Positions 37,201-45,590 of a DNA stretch of 64,000 nucleotides are shown one piece after another. Numbering within the stretch: the first letter of the stretch is position 1; the number at the start of each line of letters is the position of its first letter. This DNA comes from Candidatus Zixiibacteriota bacterium. Lineage in GTDB: Bacteria; Zixibacteria; MSB-5A5; GN15; JAAZOE01. The stretch is taken from the NCBI GenBank assembly GCA_036480375.1, contig JAZGGI010000026.1, forward strand, positions 1 through 64,000, in the 5' to 3' direction. The translations under genes and the position numbers were made by a program. The notes under the pieces were generated by a model. That model did not search any database and was not told the DNA's origin. It was given only the letters and a program-made list of their open reading frames with translations.

Positions 37201-37874
37201 CGTTCATCGTCTTTGGCATCTTTTGGATCGGCAAAAGTAGGTGCAAGGCGAAATTTATATTCACCTTTCCTGCGAATATATGTTTTGTTGCCAACTACCA
37301 GCGTTTGAGCGGAATATTCGGTCAAAGGCGTCTTTTCCATCTCTTTCATTTTTCGGTATTGTTGCTCTTCCTTCGTAATTATTCTTGGCTTTCGTTTAGT
37401 AGGGTCAGAACCTCTATTTTTCTTAGGATTGCCGTGAAAAAAACCTTTGCTTTCTGTCGTTACCCAAAAATAGTTTATAAGCATGCCAATACTATCTCTT
37501 GACCGAATCGTAATTTCAAATCCTGATGTGTCATTTTCAGGAATATTGAACTTCAGTTCGAAGACTGCAGGATTTTCTTTGCTGGCTATGCCGGTCATGA
37601 TCATCGGACCCTTGTATTGCAGATTGTCGATAGTGTCGATATTGAAAGTAATCTCACATTCCTTACATTTCCATAAGGCGGGACTTCCCTCAAAATTAGG
37701 CGTGACAAATGAGGTGAGAATTACTTCTCCGCTGGACAGCGAATCAGGTGAAATCGTATATTCTATATTGAATAGGTGTATTATTGAAGGTTTAGTTGCA
37801 TTAGCCCCGGTTTTCATAATGACAACTGCCAGAGCAATTATCATCACGATAACGAAATATCTCGATATTTTCAT
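34284..37874 (-). CDS. Giant secreted protein with HExxH motif, internal and C-terminal dockerins
   Basis: The ATG follows GGGAGGT. The 1196-residue product has a signal peptide (1-26). Residues 30-160 form a beta-sandwich with a CKEC pair; 310-460 a lectin/MAM-like sandwich (LLYDNFERSSLGNSW, then a FLDNVWVWGE end); 460-600 another sandwich. Residues 670-690 carry YHELAHKYE with H678, E679 and H682, and FAHFWASFSE follows about 40 residues later: a gluzincin-like metallopeptidase site is likely. Then come a dockerin-like pair (about 885-955: GDINFNGLNCEVSDAVMF, SNVNCDNAALTVADF), a cohesin-like domain (970-1120), and a final dockerin (1130-1196: CGDANGDGVVDGDDPQYII, DANCDGSVNVGDALYLI). Confidence 0.85.
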   Translation of the reverse strand: MKISRYFVIVMIIALAVVIMKTGANATKPSIIHLFNIEYTISPDSLSSGEVILTSFVTPNFEGSPALWKCKECEITFNIDTIDNLQYKGPMIMTGIASKENPAVFELKFNIPENDTSGFEITIRSRDSIGMLINYFWVTTESKGFFHGNPKKNRGSDPTKRKPRIITKEEQQYRKMKEMEKTPLTEYSAQTLVVGNKTYIRRKGEYKFRLAPTFADPKDAKDDERMIEYWEWMRKDVFILDLSATKDYDFAKGKVDSLISTTKEHHYKVFLTPEQLDTLLENGIKILPYSDPDEEPPENQESSSGGDLLYDNFERSSLGNSWITDDLNPLNGIHIWKIEECPNENPCDGGYRYAWAAGYNQCSQYTHNIESPLLLAEQIYVGEQLRVYISYCINHELASNLPYEYDNCFFWYKLGEEWTSAAVHFGDSWRFPDNDYGWKIYTFQIDNPQGEDSLDFCFKFVSHNIVTSENGVFLDNVWVWGEDSPTVTVSGRINYWELGQPYLQYHSLSYFRVELWDYDLSTNTPRIRVDDGLTFTNNLGYFQFDPVLNMYADNDGTELDIAVRIFADNDTIEVKSDLAGQITYYYDSDVNENVGCGILNLYNIGIDTSKSDYFYVADIARNNFKLWNSVTGLYPGKHTAILNDSVETGASAQSLRISTANDPALAYPDSYDAGVIYHELAHKYELLDRFFDLNISQSHYWNFIVPPGLASLEGFAHFWASFSENREVWYDSYNNFKDTLWVNSENGEWGRQGVTHNLTEGSANAMGDSCEASVAGILWDIYDDNVDDYSGEIDWGILDRPHHPDNVKDNLNISMNEIMDVVLHKTHDLLRPETIEEFWHVWFCDVYSNGLFFEMSDIWFEHGLNSTGNEYTGDINFNGLNCEVSDAVMFVNYFRWGTSAFQGHEQESIINSNVNCDNAALTVADFVYLIRLIIDEESYRNCDPCYEQGFRESTIYSEIIGPESISINDTIRISPFTATTGAENIPLNIEFSNLETVSGLQARLIYDTAIFNPVFLDPQSDTITLAYELLNRCQNYISSGGVVETQRREPGEILIRFLPDMDLNAKISSDSEPIIRLFLDVKNDAPLGETNIAFAEDAYDKNELGDTTGASIFPTLIDGLVTIEELTFICGDANGDGVVDGDDPQYIIDFIFNSGPPPDPMEAADANCDGSVNVGDALYLIQYLQNNGPEPCANCP

Positions 37875-38020
37875 AAAATTACCTCCCGAGTGATTGGGTT
37901 GACTATACCTTATACCAAATATCGCTCTGTCCGGATTAATATCTAATCCCCTGAACGAGCATAAACATAATTAAGAATAATTATATTATTGTGTCAATAC
38001 ATTTTTTTGCGGATGGAGCC

Positions 38021-38054
38021 CCTCGAAAAAGCGCTTCACCTATTTTTCGGAGGT
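38021..38054. repeat. Family B hairpin, third divergent copy
   Basis: CCTCGAAAAAGCGCTTCACC followed by TATTTTTCGGAGG matches the core of the repeats at 24383-24417 and 33093-33133 (18 of 20 bases in the loop/stem core), but the outer stem bases differ and still pair (CCTC with GAGG). It lies 30 bp beyond the stop of the leftward lipoprotein gene. Confidence 0.55.
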
Positions 38055-38084
38055 CGTCGCCGAATCAAGACCTGGCGCAACGTT

Positions 38085-39413
38085 TTACAATGCTGCTGCC
38101 GCCTCGGTCGTGAAAGTCCAGACCGTATCGGATGGAATTGGTTGATTGGTGATGTCGCGTACGCCCATCGTTAAAATGACTTTATAGGTATGATTTGGCA
38201 AAAACGGCTGCGCCGGAACAAACGTCGCGGTTTTATTACTATACGTCCTGATACCTGATACAAGATTTTCATCCTCATCCAAAACCGCAAAGGAACTGCT
38301 GTTGATTGTCGATAAATCCATGTCGTTGGTAAACGTCACCCACACGGTCGTATCGATCGGGACTCCTATCGTTCCCGGTTGGGGATAAACCGAAACAATC
38401 TCAGGGCCGCCGCCGGTGGTGAATGACCAGCTATAATTGAGGTACAGAGTGTTGCCTGATTTATCAGCCACCTGGCCGCTGAAAGTTACCGTATATTCCT
38501 GATTATTCAATAGATATTGATTGGGCGAAAAGATAACGATGCTATCTTCCGTGCGGATAACTCCTTCGATTCCAAAACTGACAAATACCTGAAGATTTAC
38601 CGACTCGGGATCGATTTCTTCGTTAAATATCAATGAAAGCGGTATATTGGCCGGAACATTTATTTCACCCTCAGCCGGAGAAACTCTAACCAACGCAGGC
38701 GGTATCGAATCGGAAAAGATCGTCGAAAAACTCCAGATATAATCGCTCCCCAATGACATTCCCGTATTGTCCGTGATATCGGAAGTGAGCGTCACCGTGT
38801 AGGTCGTATCGGCCGGCAAATTGGCACTCGGAGTAAACCGGGCGATTCGATTTGAATACGTCACCGTTCCCGTGACGTTATTATCCAGGTAAAAAGTGCT
38901 GTTATTAATCGTAGCGAGATTCAATTCGCTGGCAAAAGTAACCGTAATGACGGCGTCCAAAGGTATCTGAGTTTGTCCGTTGACGGGATAGGTCGATTCG
39001 AGAAATGAAATTCCCAATCCGGTCGTAAACGACCATTCGTAATCGGTGTCCATGACGTTGCCGATCGAATCGGCGATCCCGGCCTCAATTGTGACGGTGT
39101 ACTCGGTGTTATATTCTAGATCATTGTAGGGGTAGATAGTCGCCTGAGTTTTATTTCGTGAAAACGCATAACCGGCATCGCCGCTCAAATCGAATCGATC
39201 ACCAATAAGCGTTGCCGTATCCATGACGCGCAGAAAAGTAATGATAATGGGATAATTGACCGCGACTGATGTGGCTCCATCGGCCGGGGAAACCGAATCA
39301 ATAAAGTAAATTGGTTCTTCGGGAATCGTTCCCAAATCCACGTTTTCTTCAGTACAGCCAAACCATAAAACAAGCGCCAATAACGCTGAACATATCGGAA
39401 ATATTTTTCGCAT
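38085..39413 (-). CDS. Lipoprotein with four SbsA-type Ig-like (Big_5) domains
   Basis: The ATG at 39413 follows GGGGAG; the frame opens at 39440 but would overlap the next gene. The 442-residue product has a lipoprotein signal (MRKIFPICSALLALVLWFGC) with lipobox WFGC. Four repeats of about 100 residues follow, each opening with a PADGATSVAVNYPIIITF-like strand and ending YTWSFTT-like (YEWSFTTG, YIWSFST, YSWSFTTG, VWTFTTE). These SbsA/Big_5 Ig-like domains are typical cell-surface spacers. The gene is 24 bp downstream of another lipoprotein gene on the same strand, so they are co-transcribed. Confidence 0.9.
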   Translation of the reverse strand: MRKIFPICSALLALVLWFGCTEENVDLGTIPEEPIYFIDSVSPADGATSVAVNYPIIITFLRVMDTATLIGDRFDLSGDAGYAFSRNKTQATIYPYNDLEYNTEYTVTIEAGIADSIGNVMDTDYEWSFTTGLGISFLESTYPVNGQTQIPLDAVITVTFASELNLATINNSTFYLDNNVTGTVTYSNRIARFTPSANLPADTTYTVTLTSDITDNTGMSLGSDYIWSFSTIFSDSIPPALVRVSPAEGEINVPANIPLSLIFNEEIDPESVNLQVFVSFGIEGVIRTEDSIVIFSPNQYLLNNQEYTVTFSGQVADKSGNTLYLNYSWSFTTGGGPEIVSVYPQPGTIGVPIDTTVWVTFTNDMDLSTINSSSFAVLDEDENLVSGIRTYSNKTATFVPAQPFLPNHTYKVILTMGVRDITNQPIPSDTVWTFTTEAAAAL

Positions 39414-39436
39414 AATTCTCCCCGCCGATAAAATTA

Positions 39437-40093
39437 TCACTGGGCCGCGTAATCAATCAAGCGACCTACCATAATGGGTTTGCCGGTCGGACTGCCCAGA
39501 GTCTCCATTTTGACCAGGCCCAGGCCCGGGGCGAAATAATTGTAAGTCGTCCGCCGCATCGGTCCCATAACCTGCGAATATTTATAGCAATAAAATTTCC
39601 CAGCCGGAACTTCAATTTCAAGACCCGCCTTATCCAGCCGATTGGTAATCACGCTCGGTCCCACGGTCATTGAAAAATCTTCGCCGTCCACCCCAGGAAA
39701 TTTGGCCAGCATGATTGGTTGGCCCATGGGACCCATAATCCAGAACCCATCATCACGATTGGTCGCCAAGGTCCCGCGCAGTCCCATCCCTGATATGAAA
39801 TAAAAGGTCTCGCCGTCGATGACGGTATCGCGCTCAACCCGAAAAGTATCTATTTTATTTACAGTCAATTCACCCGTCAGCGTATCCATCGCAGCCAGCT
39901 CATACACCCAGCTATTTCCAACCTCCAGAGGCATCAGATCAACGCCGGCCAGAGGCGGCGCGGTTTCCTGCTCAGTATCCGTTTGCGCTTCTGTATTTGT
40001 CTTCGGGATGGTTTCTTCCTGGCGATTAGCCTGTTCTTCTCCGCCGCAGCCGATTAAAATGAAAATCATTACTACAAATAATAACCGATACAT
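39437..40093 (-). CDS. Lipoprotein of unknown function
   Basis: The ATG follows AAAGGT. The 218-residue product has the signal MYRLLFVVMIFILIGC with lipobox LIGC, then a Gln/Glu/Thr-rich linker (16-50). The mature domain (50-215) starts LMPLEVGNSWVYEL and ends NYFAPGLGLVKMETLG, a pattern often seen in FCB and myxobacterial lipoproteins of unknown role and predicted to be a beta-rich domain. It forms an operon with the Big_5 lipoprotein gene. Confidence 0.82.
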   Translation of the reverse strand: MYRLLFVVMIFILIGCGGEEQANRQEETIPKTNTEAQTDTEQETAPPLAGVDLMPLEVGNSWVYELAAMDTLTGELTVNKIDTFRVERDTVIDGETFYFISGMGLRGTLATNRDDGFWIMGPMGQPIMLAKFPGVDGEDFSMTVGPSVITNRLDKAGLEIEVPAGKFYCYKYSQVMGPMRRTTYNYFAPGLGLVKMETLGSPTGKPIMVGRLIDYAAQ

Positions 40094-40200
40094 AGTGACC
40101 TTTCTCTCTATTCGATATTATTTTTCATAATATAGCCATATTTATTATTTGGTCAACCCGCATGAGTAACTTCTCAAGGCCAAAAAGCATTATTACCTGA

Positions 40201-40229
40201 TTGCCTTACCTCCAAAAAATTGCTTATAT
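40201..40229 (+). promoter_or_regulatory. Possible sigma-70-type promoter of lysS
   Basis: TTGCCT (40201-40206) and TTATAT (40224-40229) are 17 bp apart, about 78 bp ahead of the lysS start. Both boxes differ from consensus at one or two positions. Confidence 0.35.
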
Positions 40230-40306
40230 TACTTGGCTATACTGGGTGTATATGCCCTGTATAAATTTGACGAACGGAAATTTACTCTGTTTAATAAGGA
40301 ATAAGC

Positions 40307-41827
40307 ATGTCAGATAATACCGAACAGCAAGCCCCGCAACAGCCCTTAAATAAAATAATCGCCGGGCGGATCGAAAAGGTTGAAAAAATCCGTGAAATGG
40401 GTATTAATCCCTTTCCCTATAAATTCGATTTTTCGCATACGACCATCCAGGCTCTTGAAACCTTTGATGAGTTATCCGAAAATGAGACCGAAATTAAGAT
40501 GGTCGGGCGAATCATGTCCGTCAGAAAAATGGGTAAAGCCCTGTTTATGCATTTTCAGGATGAGTTCGGACGGCTTCAGGCATATATCAAAAAGAATATC
40601 GTCGGCGATGAGCAATGGGATTTGTTCCAACTGATTGATATCGGCGACATAATTGGTATGACCGGAACCCTGTTTACCACCAAGACCGGCGAAAAAACGC
40701 TGAAAATTTCCTCCTTCGAGCTCTTAACAAAATCACTCCATCCTCTCCCGGAAAAATTCCACGGCCTGACCGACAAAGAAACCCGCTATCGCCAGCGATA
40801 TGTCGATTTAATTGCCAACCCGGAAGTGCGCGATACATTCAATAAACGCTCTCAGATTATCGCCGCCCTCCGTGAGTTTTTAAATGGCGAAGGATTCCTT
40901 GAAGTCGAAACGCCGATTCTGCAGCCTCTCTATGGAGGCGGAATAGCCGTTCCGTTCGTAACCCATCACCGCAAACTCGATATTGACCTGTATCTTAGAA
41001 TCGCCGATGAGCTTTATCTGAAACGATTAATCGTCGGAGGATATCATAAAGTCTGGGAGTTCTGCAAAGATTTCCGCAATGAAGGCATGGATCGCAAACA
41101 TAACCCGGAATTTTCCATGATCGAACTTTACTGGGCCTACGCCGACTATCACGATATGATGGACCTGCATGAAAACCTGATGCGTTTCACGGCCAGGAGA
41201 GTTTTCGGGAAAACGGAATTTGAATACGGGGAAAACAAAATCGATTTTGGGCCGCCGTTTAGACGTTTGACGATGATCGATGCCGTCAAAGAATACGGTG
41301 GTCCCGACCTGTCCGATTTCGATTTTGACCGTGCCAAAAAACTGGCCAGAGAAGCCGGGATGGATATGGACAAGCTGATCAATCACGGCAAGATTGTCGA
41401 GGCTTTCTTTGATGAACTGGCCGAACCGCATTTGATTTCGCCGACGTTCATCATGGATCACCCCCGCGATATTTCGCCGCTGGCTAAGAAACATCGCGAT
41501 AATCCGAATCTGGCCGAACGATACGAATTGTTCGGATGCGGCATGGAACTGGGGAACGCATTTAGCGAGCTGAACGATCCCATAGACCAGAGAGAGCGGT
41601 TTATCCAGCAGGGCAAAGCCGCCGAAGCAGGAGACAAGGCAGCTCATCAACTGGATCATGATTTTATCACCGCCCTGATGTATGGTATGCCGCCGACGGC
41701 CGGGCTGGGAATAGGCGTGGATCGCATCGTCATGATTATGACCAACCAGCATTCGATTCAGGATGTGATACTTTTCCCCCAGATGCGGCCTAAAGTTCAA
41801 CTATCAAAACCGGAATCGGATGAATAA
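40307..41827 (+). CDS. lysS: Lysine-tRNA ligase, class II
   Basis: The 506-residue enzyme charges tRNA-Lys. An N-terminal OB-fold anticodon domain (about 60-150; VGRIMSVRKMGKALFMHFQD) is followed by class II motif 1 (FLEVETPILQPLYGG), motif 2 (FRNEGMDRKHNPEFSMIELY) and motif 3 (GLGIGVDRIVMIMT). ELGNAFSELNDPIDQRERF is diagnostic for LysRS. Length is standard. Start ATG follows AAGGAATAAGC. The lolC/lolD genes follow, a gene order also seen in other diderm bacteria. Confidence 0.98.
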   Translation: MSDNTEQQAPQQPLNKIIAGRIEKVEKIREMGINPFPYKFDFSHTTIQALETFDELSENETEIKMVGRIMSVRKMGKALFMHFQDEFGRLQAYIKKNIVGDEQWDLFQLIDIGDIIGMTGTLFTTKTGEKTLKISSFELLTKSLHPLPEKFHGLTDKETRYRQRYVDLIANPEVRDTFNKRSQIIAALREFLNGEGFLEVETPILQPLYGGGIAVPFVTHHRKLDIDLYLRIADELYLKRLIVGGYHKVWEFCKDFRNEGMDRKHNPEFSMIELYWAYADYHDMMDLHENLMRFTARRVFGKTEFEYGENKIDFGPPFRRLTMIDAVKEYGGPDLSDFDFDRAKKLAREAGMDMDKLINHGKIVEAFFDELAEPHLISPTFIMDHPRDISPLAKKHRDNPNLAERYELFGCGMELGNAFSELNDPIDQRERFIQQGKAAEAGDKAAHQLDHDFITALMYGMPPTAGLGIGVDRIVMIMTNQHSIQDVILFPQMRPKVQLSKPESDE

Positions 41828-41916
41828 ACGGAAGAATAAAAAGGAATGCAATCGGCTGCCATAACCGCATATTCATGGAATTGATTTGAAGGCGGCATTA
41901 GCAGGGACGGAATAAT

Positions 41917-43137
41917 TTGAGATATGAATGGTTCATCGCCCGTCGATATTTGATGACGCGCAGGAAAGGCGGATTTATCTCGCTTAACAGCGTTTTTTCT
42001 ATCGGCGGAGTCGTCGTCGGAGTCGCCGCGCTCATCTTCGTCATGTCGATGATGAACGGGTTTGAGACCGAACTCCGCACCCGAATTCTGGGTGTCACTT
42101 CGCATATTTCCGTTTTCCCTCGATTTGAGGATCATATCGCCGATCCCGATTCGGCTATGGCCGAATTACTTCAGGTCGATGGCGTCATCGCCGCCGCTCC
42201 CTTTATCTATTACAAAGCCGCCATCGCGTCCGAATCCGCCGGAGACGGAATCGTTATCCGCGGCGTTGAACCCGAACTCGAAAACACCGTCACCGGATTA
42301 GGCGAAACTGTTTTTTCAGGGTACTTCGACGTCGGCCCCAATGAAGAAGGCATGGGCGGCATCATCGTCGGCAAAAACCTGGCCCAGAGTCTTGATGTCC
42401 TGCCGGGGGATATTATAAGACTATATTCTCTGCGTGTAAAAGATCTGCGCCCCGGTTCTCAGCCAAAAATTAAATTGGTTGAAGTTCGGGGAATCTATGA
42501 AATCGGCATGTATGAATACGACGCCTCGATGGCATATATTTCAATTCCCGACGCCAGGAGTTTGTTTAAAACCAATGGCGTTACCGGCATCCATTTGAAA
42601 ACGACCGACATTTTCACCGCCGGGATAATTGCCGATTCAATCAACGAACAATTTGGAGGAAAGTACAGCGCCGTTGACTGGAGCCGCATGAATGAAAACC
42701 TGTTTTCGTGGATGTGGTTGGAAAAGGTCGGGATGTTTATCGCGCTATCGTTAATTATAGCCGTCGCCGCCTTTAATATCATATCCACCCTGGTCATGAT
42801 TGTGATGGAAAAGCGCCATGAAATAGGTATTTTGAAAACTATGGGATCGGTTCCGGGAGCCATCAGGCGAATATTCATGAGAATCGGAGTCGTTATTGGC
42901 GTTGTCGGGTGCCTTTTAGGCTGGCTGCTCGGGTATTTATTATGCTGGATTCAGATCAGATTCGAGGTTATTACATTGCCCCCGGATATTTATTTTATTA
43001 GCAGTCTCCCGGTTGATATCAGATTACTGGACTTCCTGTTAGTTGGATTCGCGGCTATCGCTCTTTGTTTTTTAGCCACGCTCTATCCGGCGGGGCGAGC
43101 GGCCCGCTTATCGGTGGTAAAAGTATTGCGAAGATAA
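41917..43137 (+). CDS. lolC: Lipoprotein-releasing ABC transporter permease, LolC/LolE type
   Basis: The start is TTG at 41917 giving MRYEWFIARRYLMTRRKGG, the typical opening of LolC/E proteins. The 406-residue protein has one N-terminal helix (21-45, SIGGVVVGVAALIFVM), a large periplasmic MacB-like domain (46-265), and three helices in the FtsX-like C-terminal half. With LolD it extracts mature lipoproteins from the inner membrane and passes them to LolA. Only one permease gene is present, so the complex probably has two identical subunits (LolF/LolCE-type). Lipoprotein genes nearby suggest plenty of substrate. Confidence 0.93.
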   Translation: MRYEWFIARRYLMTRRKGGFISLNSVFSIGGVVVGVAALIFVMSMMNGFETELRTRILGVTSHISVFPRFEDHIADPDSAMAELLQVDGVIAAAPFIYYKAAIASESAGDGIVIRGVEPELENTVTGLGETVFSGYFDVGPNEEGMGGIIVGKNLAQSLDVLPGDIIRLYSLRVKDLRPGSQPKIKLVEVRGIYEIGMYEYDASMAYISIPDARSLFKTNGVTGIHLKTTDIFTAGIIADSINEQFGGKYSAVDWSRMNENLFSWMWLEKVGMFIALSLIIAVAAFNIISTLVMIVMEKRHEIGILKTMGSVPGAIRRIFMRIGVVIGVVGCLLGWLLGYLLCWIQIRFEVITLPPDIYFISSLPVDIRLLDFLLVGFAAIALCFLATLYPAGRAARLSVVKVLRR

Positions 43138-43234
43138 TTATGAAAATAGCCAAAAATATTTGTCACTTAATGGTTTACAAGGTTAACATTTTGGCGAAAA
43201 TGGCGAAAATATATATAAGCACGGTGTATAGGAT

Positions 43235-43948
43235 ATGAACAATAGGCAACCGGGAAGTGACCTTATTCTGCGAGCAGATCAAATTTACCGTGGATTTGAT
43301 ACACCGCAGGGGAGAATTGAGGTTTTACGGGGAGTTAGTCTAAATCTATCCCGAGGTGAAATGGTGTCTGTCTTAGGTGCATCAGGTGTCGGCAAAACCA
43401 CACTGCTTCAAATACTCGGCGGACTTGACCGTCCCGACAGCGGTGATGTCTATTTTGGGGATTTATCATTTTCGACCATGTCGGAAAGCAAACTGGCCTC
43501 GTTTCGCAATCGCCATATCGGTTTCGTTTTTCAGTTTCACTACCTTATGGCTGAGTTTTCCGCCCTCGAAAATGTCATGATGCCAGTCCTAATTGCCGGA
43601 ACGTCTCACAAGGAAGCTGTCAAACGGGCGGAACTATTACTTGAGGATGTGGGTTTAAAGGATAGAATGACGCATTTGCCAAATGAGCTATCGGGAGGCG
43701 AACAACAACGGGTTGCCGTTGCCCGGGCTTTGACGATGGGACCGGATTTGGTTCTGGCCGATGAGCCGTCGGGAAACCTTGACGTTGATACGGGGCAAAA
43801 ATTACACGAATTATTGCTGAACCTGAACAGAACCAAAAAGACTTCGTTTATAATCGCCACCCATAATCAGCATTTGGCCGCGATCACCGACCGCATGGTC
43901 AAGGTGGAAAATGGAATGAATCAGGCGGAAAGACCGCCTGTTAATTGA
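43235..43948 (+). CDS. lolD: Lipoprotein-releasing ABC transporter ATPase
   Basis: The 237-residue ATPase has Walker A GASGVGKT (48-55), Q-loop FVFQFHYLMAEFSALENV (about 97-114), signature LSGGEQQ (152-158), Walker B LVLADEP (172-178) and the H-loop THNQHL near the C-terminus. It powers release of lipoproteins with LolC. The start ATG at 43235 follows AGGATAT. A 97-bp gap separates it from lolC, so they may be transcribed from separate starts. Confidence 0.96.
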   Translation: MNNRQPGSDLILRADQIYRGFDTPQGRIEVLRGVSLNLSRGEMVSVLGASGVGKTTLLQILGGLDRPDSGDVYFGDLSFSTMSESKLASFRNRHIGFVFQFHYLMAEFSALENVMMPVLIAGTSHKEAVKRAELLLEDVGLKDRMTHLPNELSGGEQQRVAVARALTMGPDLVLADEPSGNLDVDTGQKLHELLLNLNRTKKTSFIIATHNQHLAAITDRMVKVENGMNQAERPPVN

Positions 43949-43975
43949 AATAAATTCTGAAAGCGCGGGTAAAAA

Positions 43976-44518
43976 ATGAAATGTCAGGATTGTAATAATA
44001 GCGAAGCGACGGTCAGCCTGACTCAGATTATCAACAATGAGAAAGTCGTTTTGAGTTTATGCAAGGAATGCGCCGCCAAACGCGGTTTTCATTCTCCGCT
44101 CGATAATATTCCCTTTCCGCTGGCCAATTTCTTAGCCGAAATGATGGGCAAAGATAAAATCGAAAAAGGTTCCAAGGCCATCAAATCGCCCGATTTATCA
44201 TGCCCCTCCTGCGGCCTGTCTTTTGAGGAATTTTCCCGCCTGGGGCGGTTCGGCTGCGGAGAATGTTATAAAACCTTCCGCGATAAGCTCCAGGGACTTT
44301 TAAGAAAAATTCACGGCTCTTCCCTTCATAAAGGAAAACTTCCGCCGATGCTTTCCGAAGAAGCGTCTAATATTAAAGAACAGGAAAGACTGGAGCAGGA
44401 ATTGCAGCGTGCGATTGAGCTTGAGGATTTTGAACGGGCTGCTGATTTACGCGACAAACTAAAATCGCTCCGGCAATCGGAATCCGAAGAAGAAAGCAAG
44501 GAAAAAGAAAATGTTTGA
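43976..44518 (+). CDS. mcsA: McsA: zinc-binding activator of the protein-arginine kinase
   Basis: The 180-residue protein has two pairs of CxxC motifs: CQDC (3-6) with CKEC, and CPSC with CGEC, each expected to bind zinc, and a C-terminal UVR domain (LEQELQRAIELEDFERAADLRDKLK, about 140-165). McsA binds and activates McsB. The stop overlaps the start of mcsB by 8 bp, indicating coupled translation. In Firmicutes this gene lies behind ctsR; here it follows lolD and no ctsR is visible. Confidence 0.93.
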   Translation: MKCQDCNNSEATVSLTQIINNEKVVLSLCKECAAKRGFHSPLDNIPFPLANFLAEMMGKDKIEKGSKAIKSPDLSCPSCGLSFEEFSRLGRFGCGECYKTFRDKLQGLLRKIHGSSLHKGKLPPMLSEEASNIKEQERLEQELQRAIELEDFERAADLRDKLKSLRQSESEEESKEKENV

Positions 44519-45554
44519 GGACATGTCCAAAAAACCGGCGGGGTGGTTGACCGGCGATGGCGAAGAAGCAACGGTAGTTTTGTCATCAAGAATCAGGCTG
44601 GCCCGCAATATTCACGATATCCGCTTTCCGACTTCGGCCGATAAGGAAACCCGTGAGAAAGTTATTGAGTATTTCAACTCGGCCGTTTCCAAATCCGAGT
44701 TTCTTCAACGGGGAAGTTTTCACAACACTGAAAATATTGAAAAAATCGACAGCAATTTCCTTGTCGAGCGCCACCTGATTTCGCCGACCATGCTCGACCG
44801 GCTTGAAGGCGCCGGCGTTTACATCGGACCCAACGAACAGGTTTCGATAATGATTAACGAGGAAGACCATCTTCGAATTCAATCCCTGACCGCGGGCCTG
44901 GAAATGGATCGGACAATGGAACTGGCCGCCCAATACGATAACGAAATCGGCCGCCTGCTCGAATACGATTATGATAGTGACTTTGGTTTCCTGACCGCCT
45001 GCCCGACAAATGTTGGAACCGGATTGCGCGCTTCGGTGTTAATCCATTTACCCGGTTTGGTATTGACGCGGGATATCGACAAGGTAATCCAGAAGATTAC
45101 CAAGATGGGATTGGCGGTGCGCGGATTTTACGGTGAAGGCACCGACGTTTTGGGTAATTTATTCCAGATTTCCAACCAATCCACGCTGGGGAAATCGGAA
45201 GCCGATATTCTTGAGGATATTGAGCGAGTTACACGAGTTATAATAAATGACGAAGCGACGGCGAGAATTCGCCTCCGCGAGGAAGCCTTCGATCAGATTT
45301 GCGATAAAATCTGGAGGGCTTACGGAATACTGAAATACGCGCGGGTGTTATCGTCGGAAGAAGTCATGAATCTTCTTTCCGCCGTGCGCTTGGGCGTGGC
45401 CATCGACATCATTGAGGATCTGGATCTGGCCATGATTAACGAAATCCTGCTCTTATCGCAACCGGCGCACCTGATTAAATACTGCGACCGGGATATGGAC
45501 AGCGAAGAGCGCGATATCGCTCGCGCCAATATGGTCAGGGAAAGACTAAAATAA
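44511..45554 (+). CDS. mcsB: McsB protein-arginine kinase
   Basis: The 347-residue enzyme phosphorylates arginine side chains and thus marks proteins for ClpC/ClpP. It has the ATP:guanido phosphotransferase fold: VVLSSRIRLARNI (about 22-34), MINEEDHLRIQ (about 118-128), TACPTNVGTGLRASV (about 163-177) and the loop near RGFYGEGTDVLGN. It starts inside the end of mcsA and is followed 36 bp later by clpC. An ATG at 44523 is an alternative start. Confidence 0.96.
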   Translation: MFEDMSKKPAGWLTGDGEEATVVLSSRIRLARNIHDIRFPTSADKETREKVIEYFNSAVSKSEFLQRGSFHNTENIEKIDSNFLVERHLISPTMLDRLEGAGVYIGPNEQVSIMINEEDHLRIQSLTAGLEMDRTMELAAQYDNEIGRLLEYDYDSDFGFLTACPTNVGTGLRASVLIHLPGLVLTRDIDKVIQKITKMGLAVRGFYGEGTDVLGNLFQISNQSTLGKSEADILEDIERVTRVIINDEATARIRLREEAFDQICDKIWRAYGILKYARVLSSEEVMNLLSAVRLGVAIDIIEDLDLAMINEILLLSQPAHLIKYCDRDMDSEERDIARANMVRERLK

Positions 45555-45590
45555 ATTGGAATGAGAACTCAAGGGAGGTTGCAATAAATC

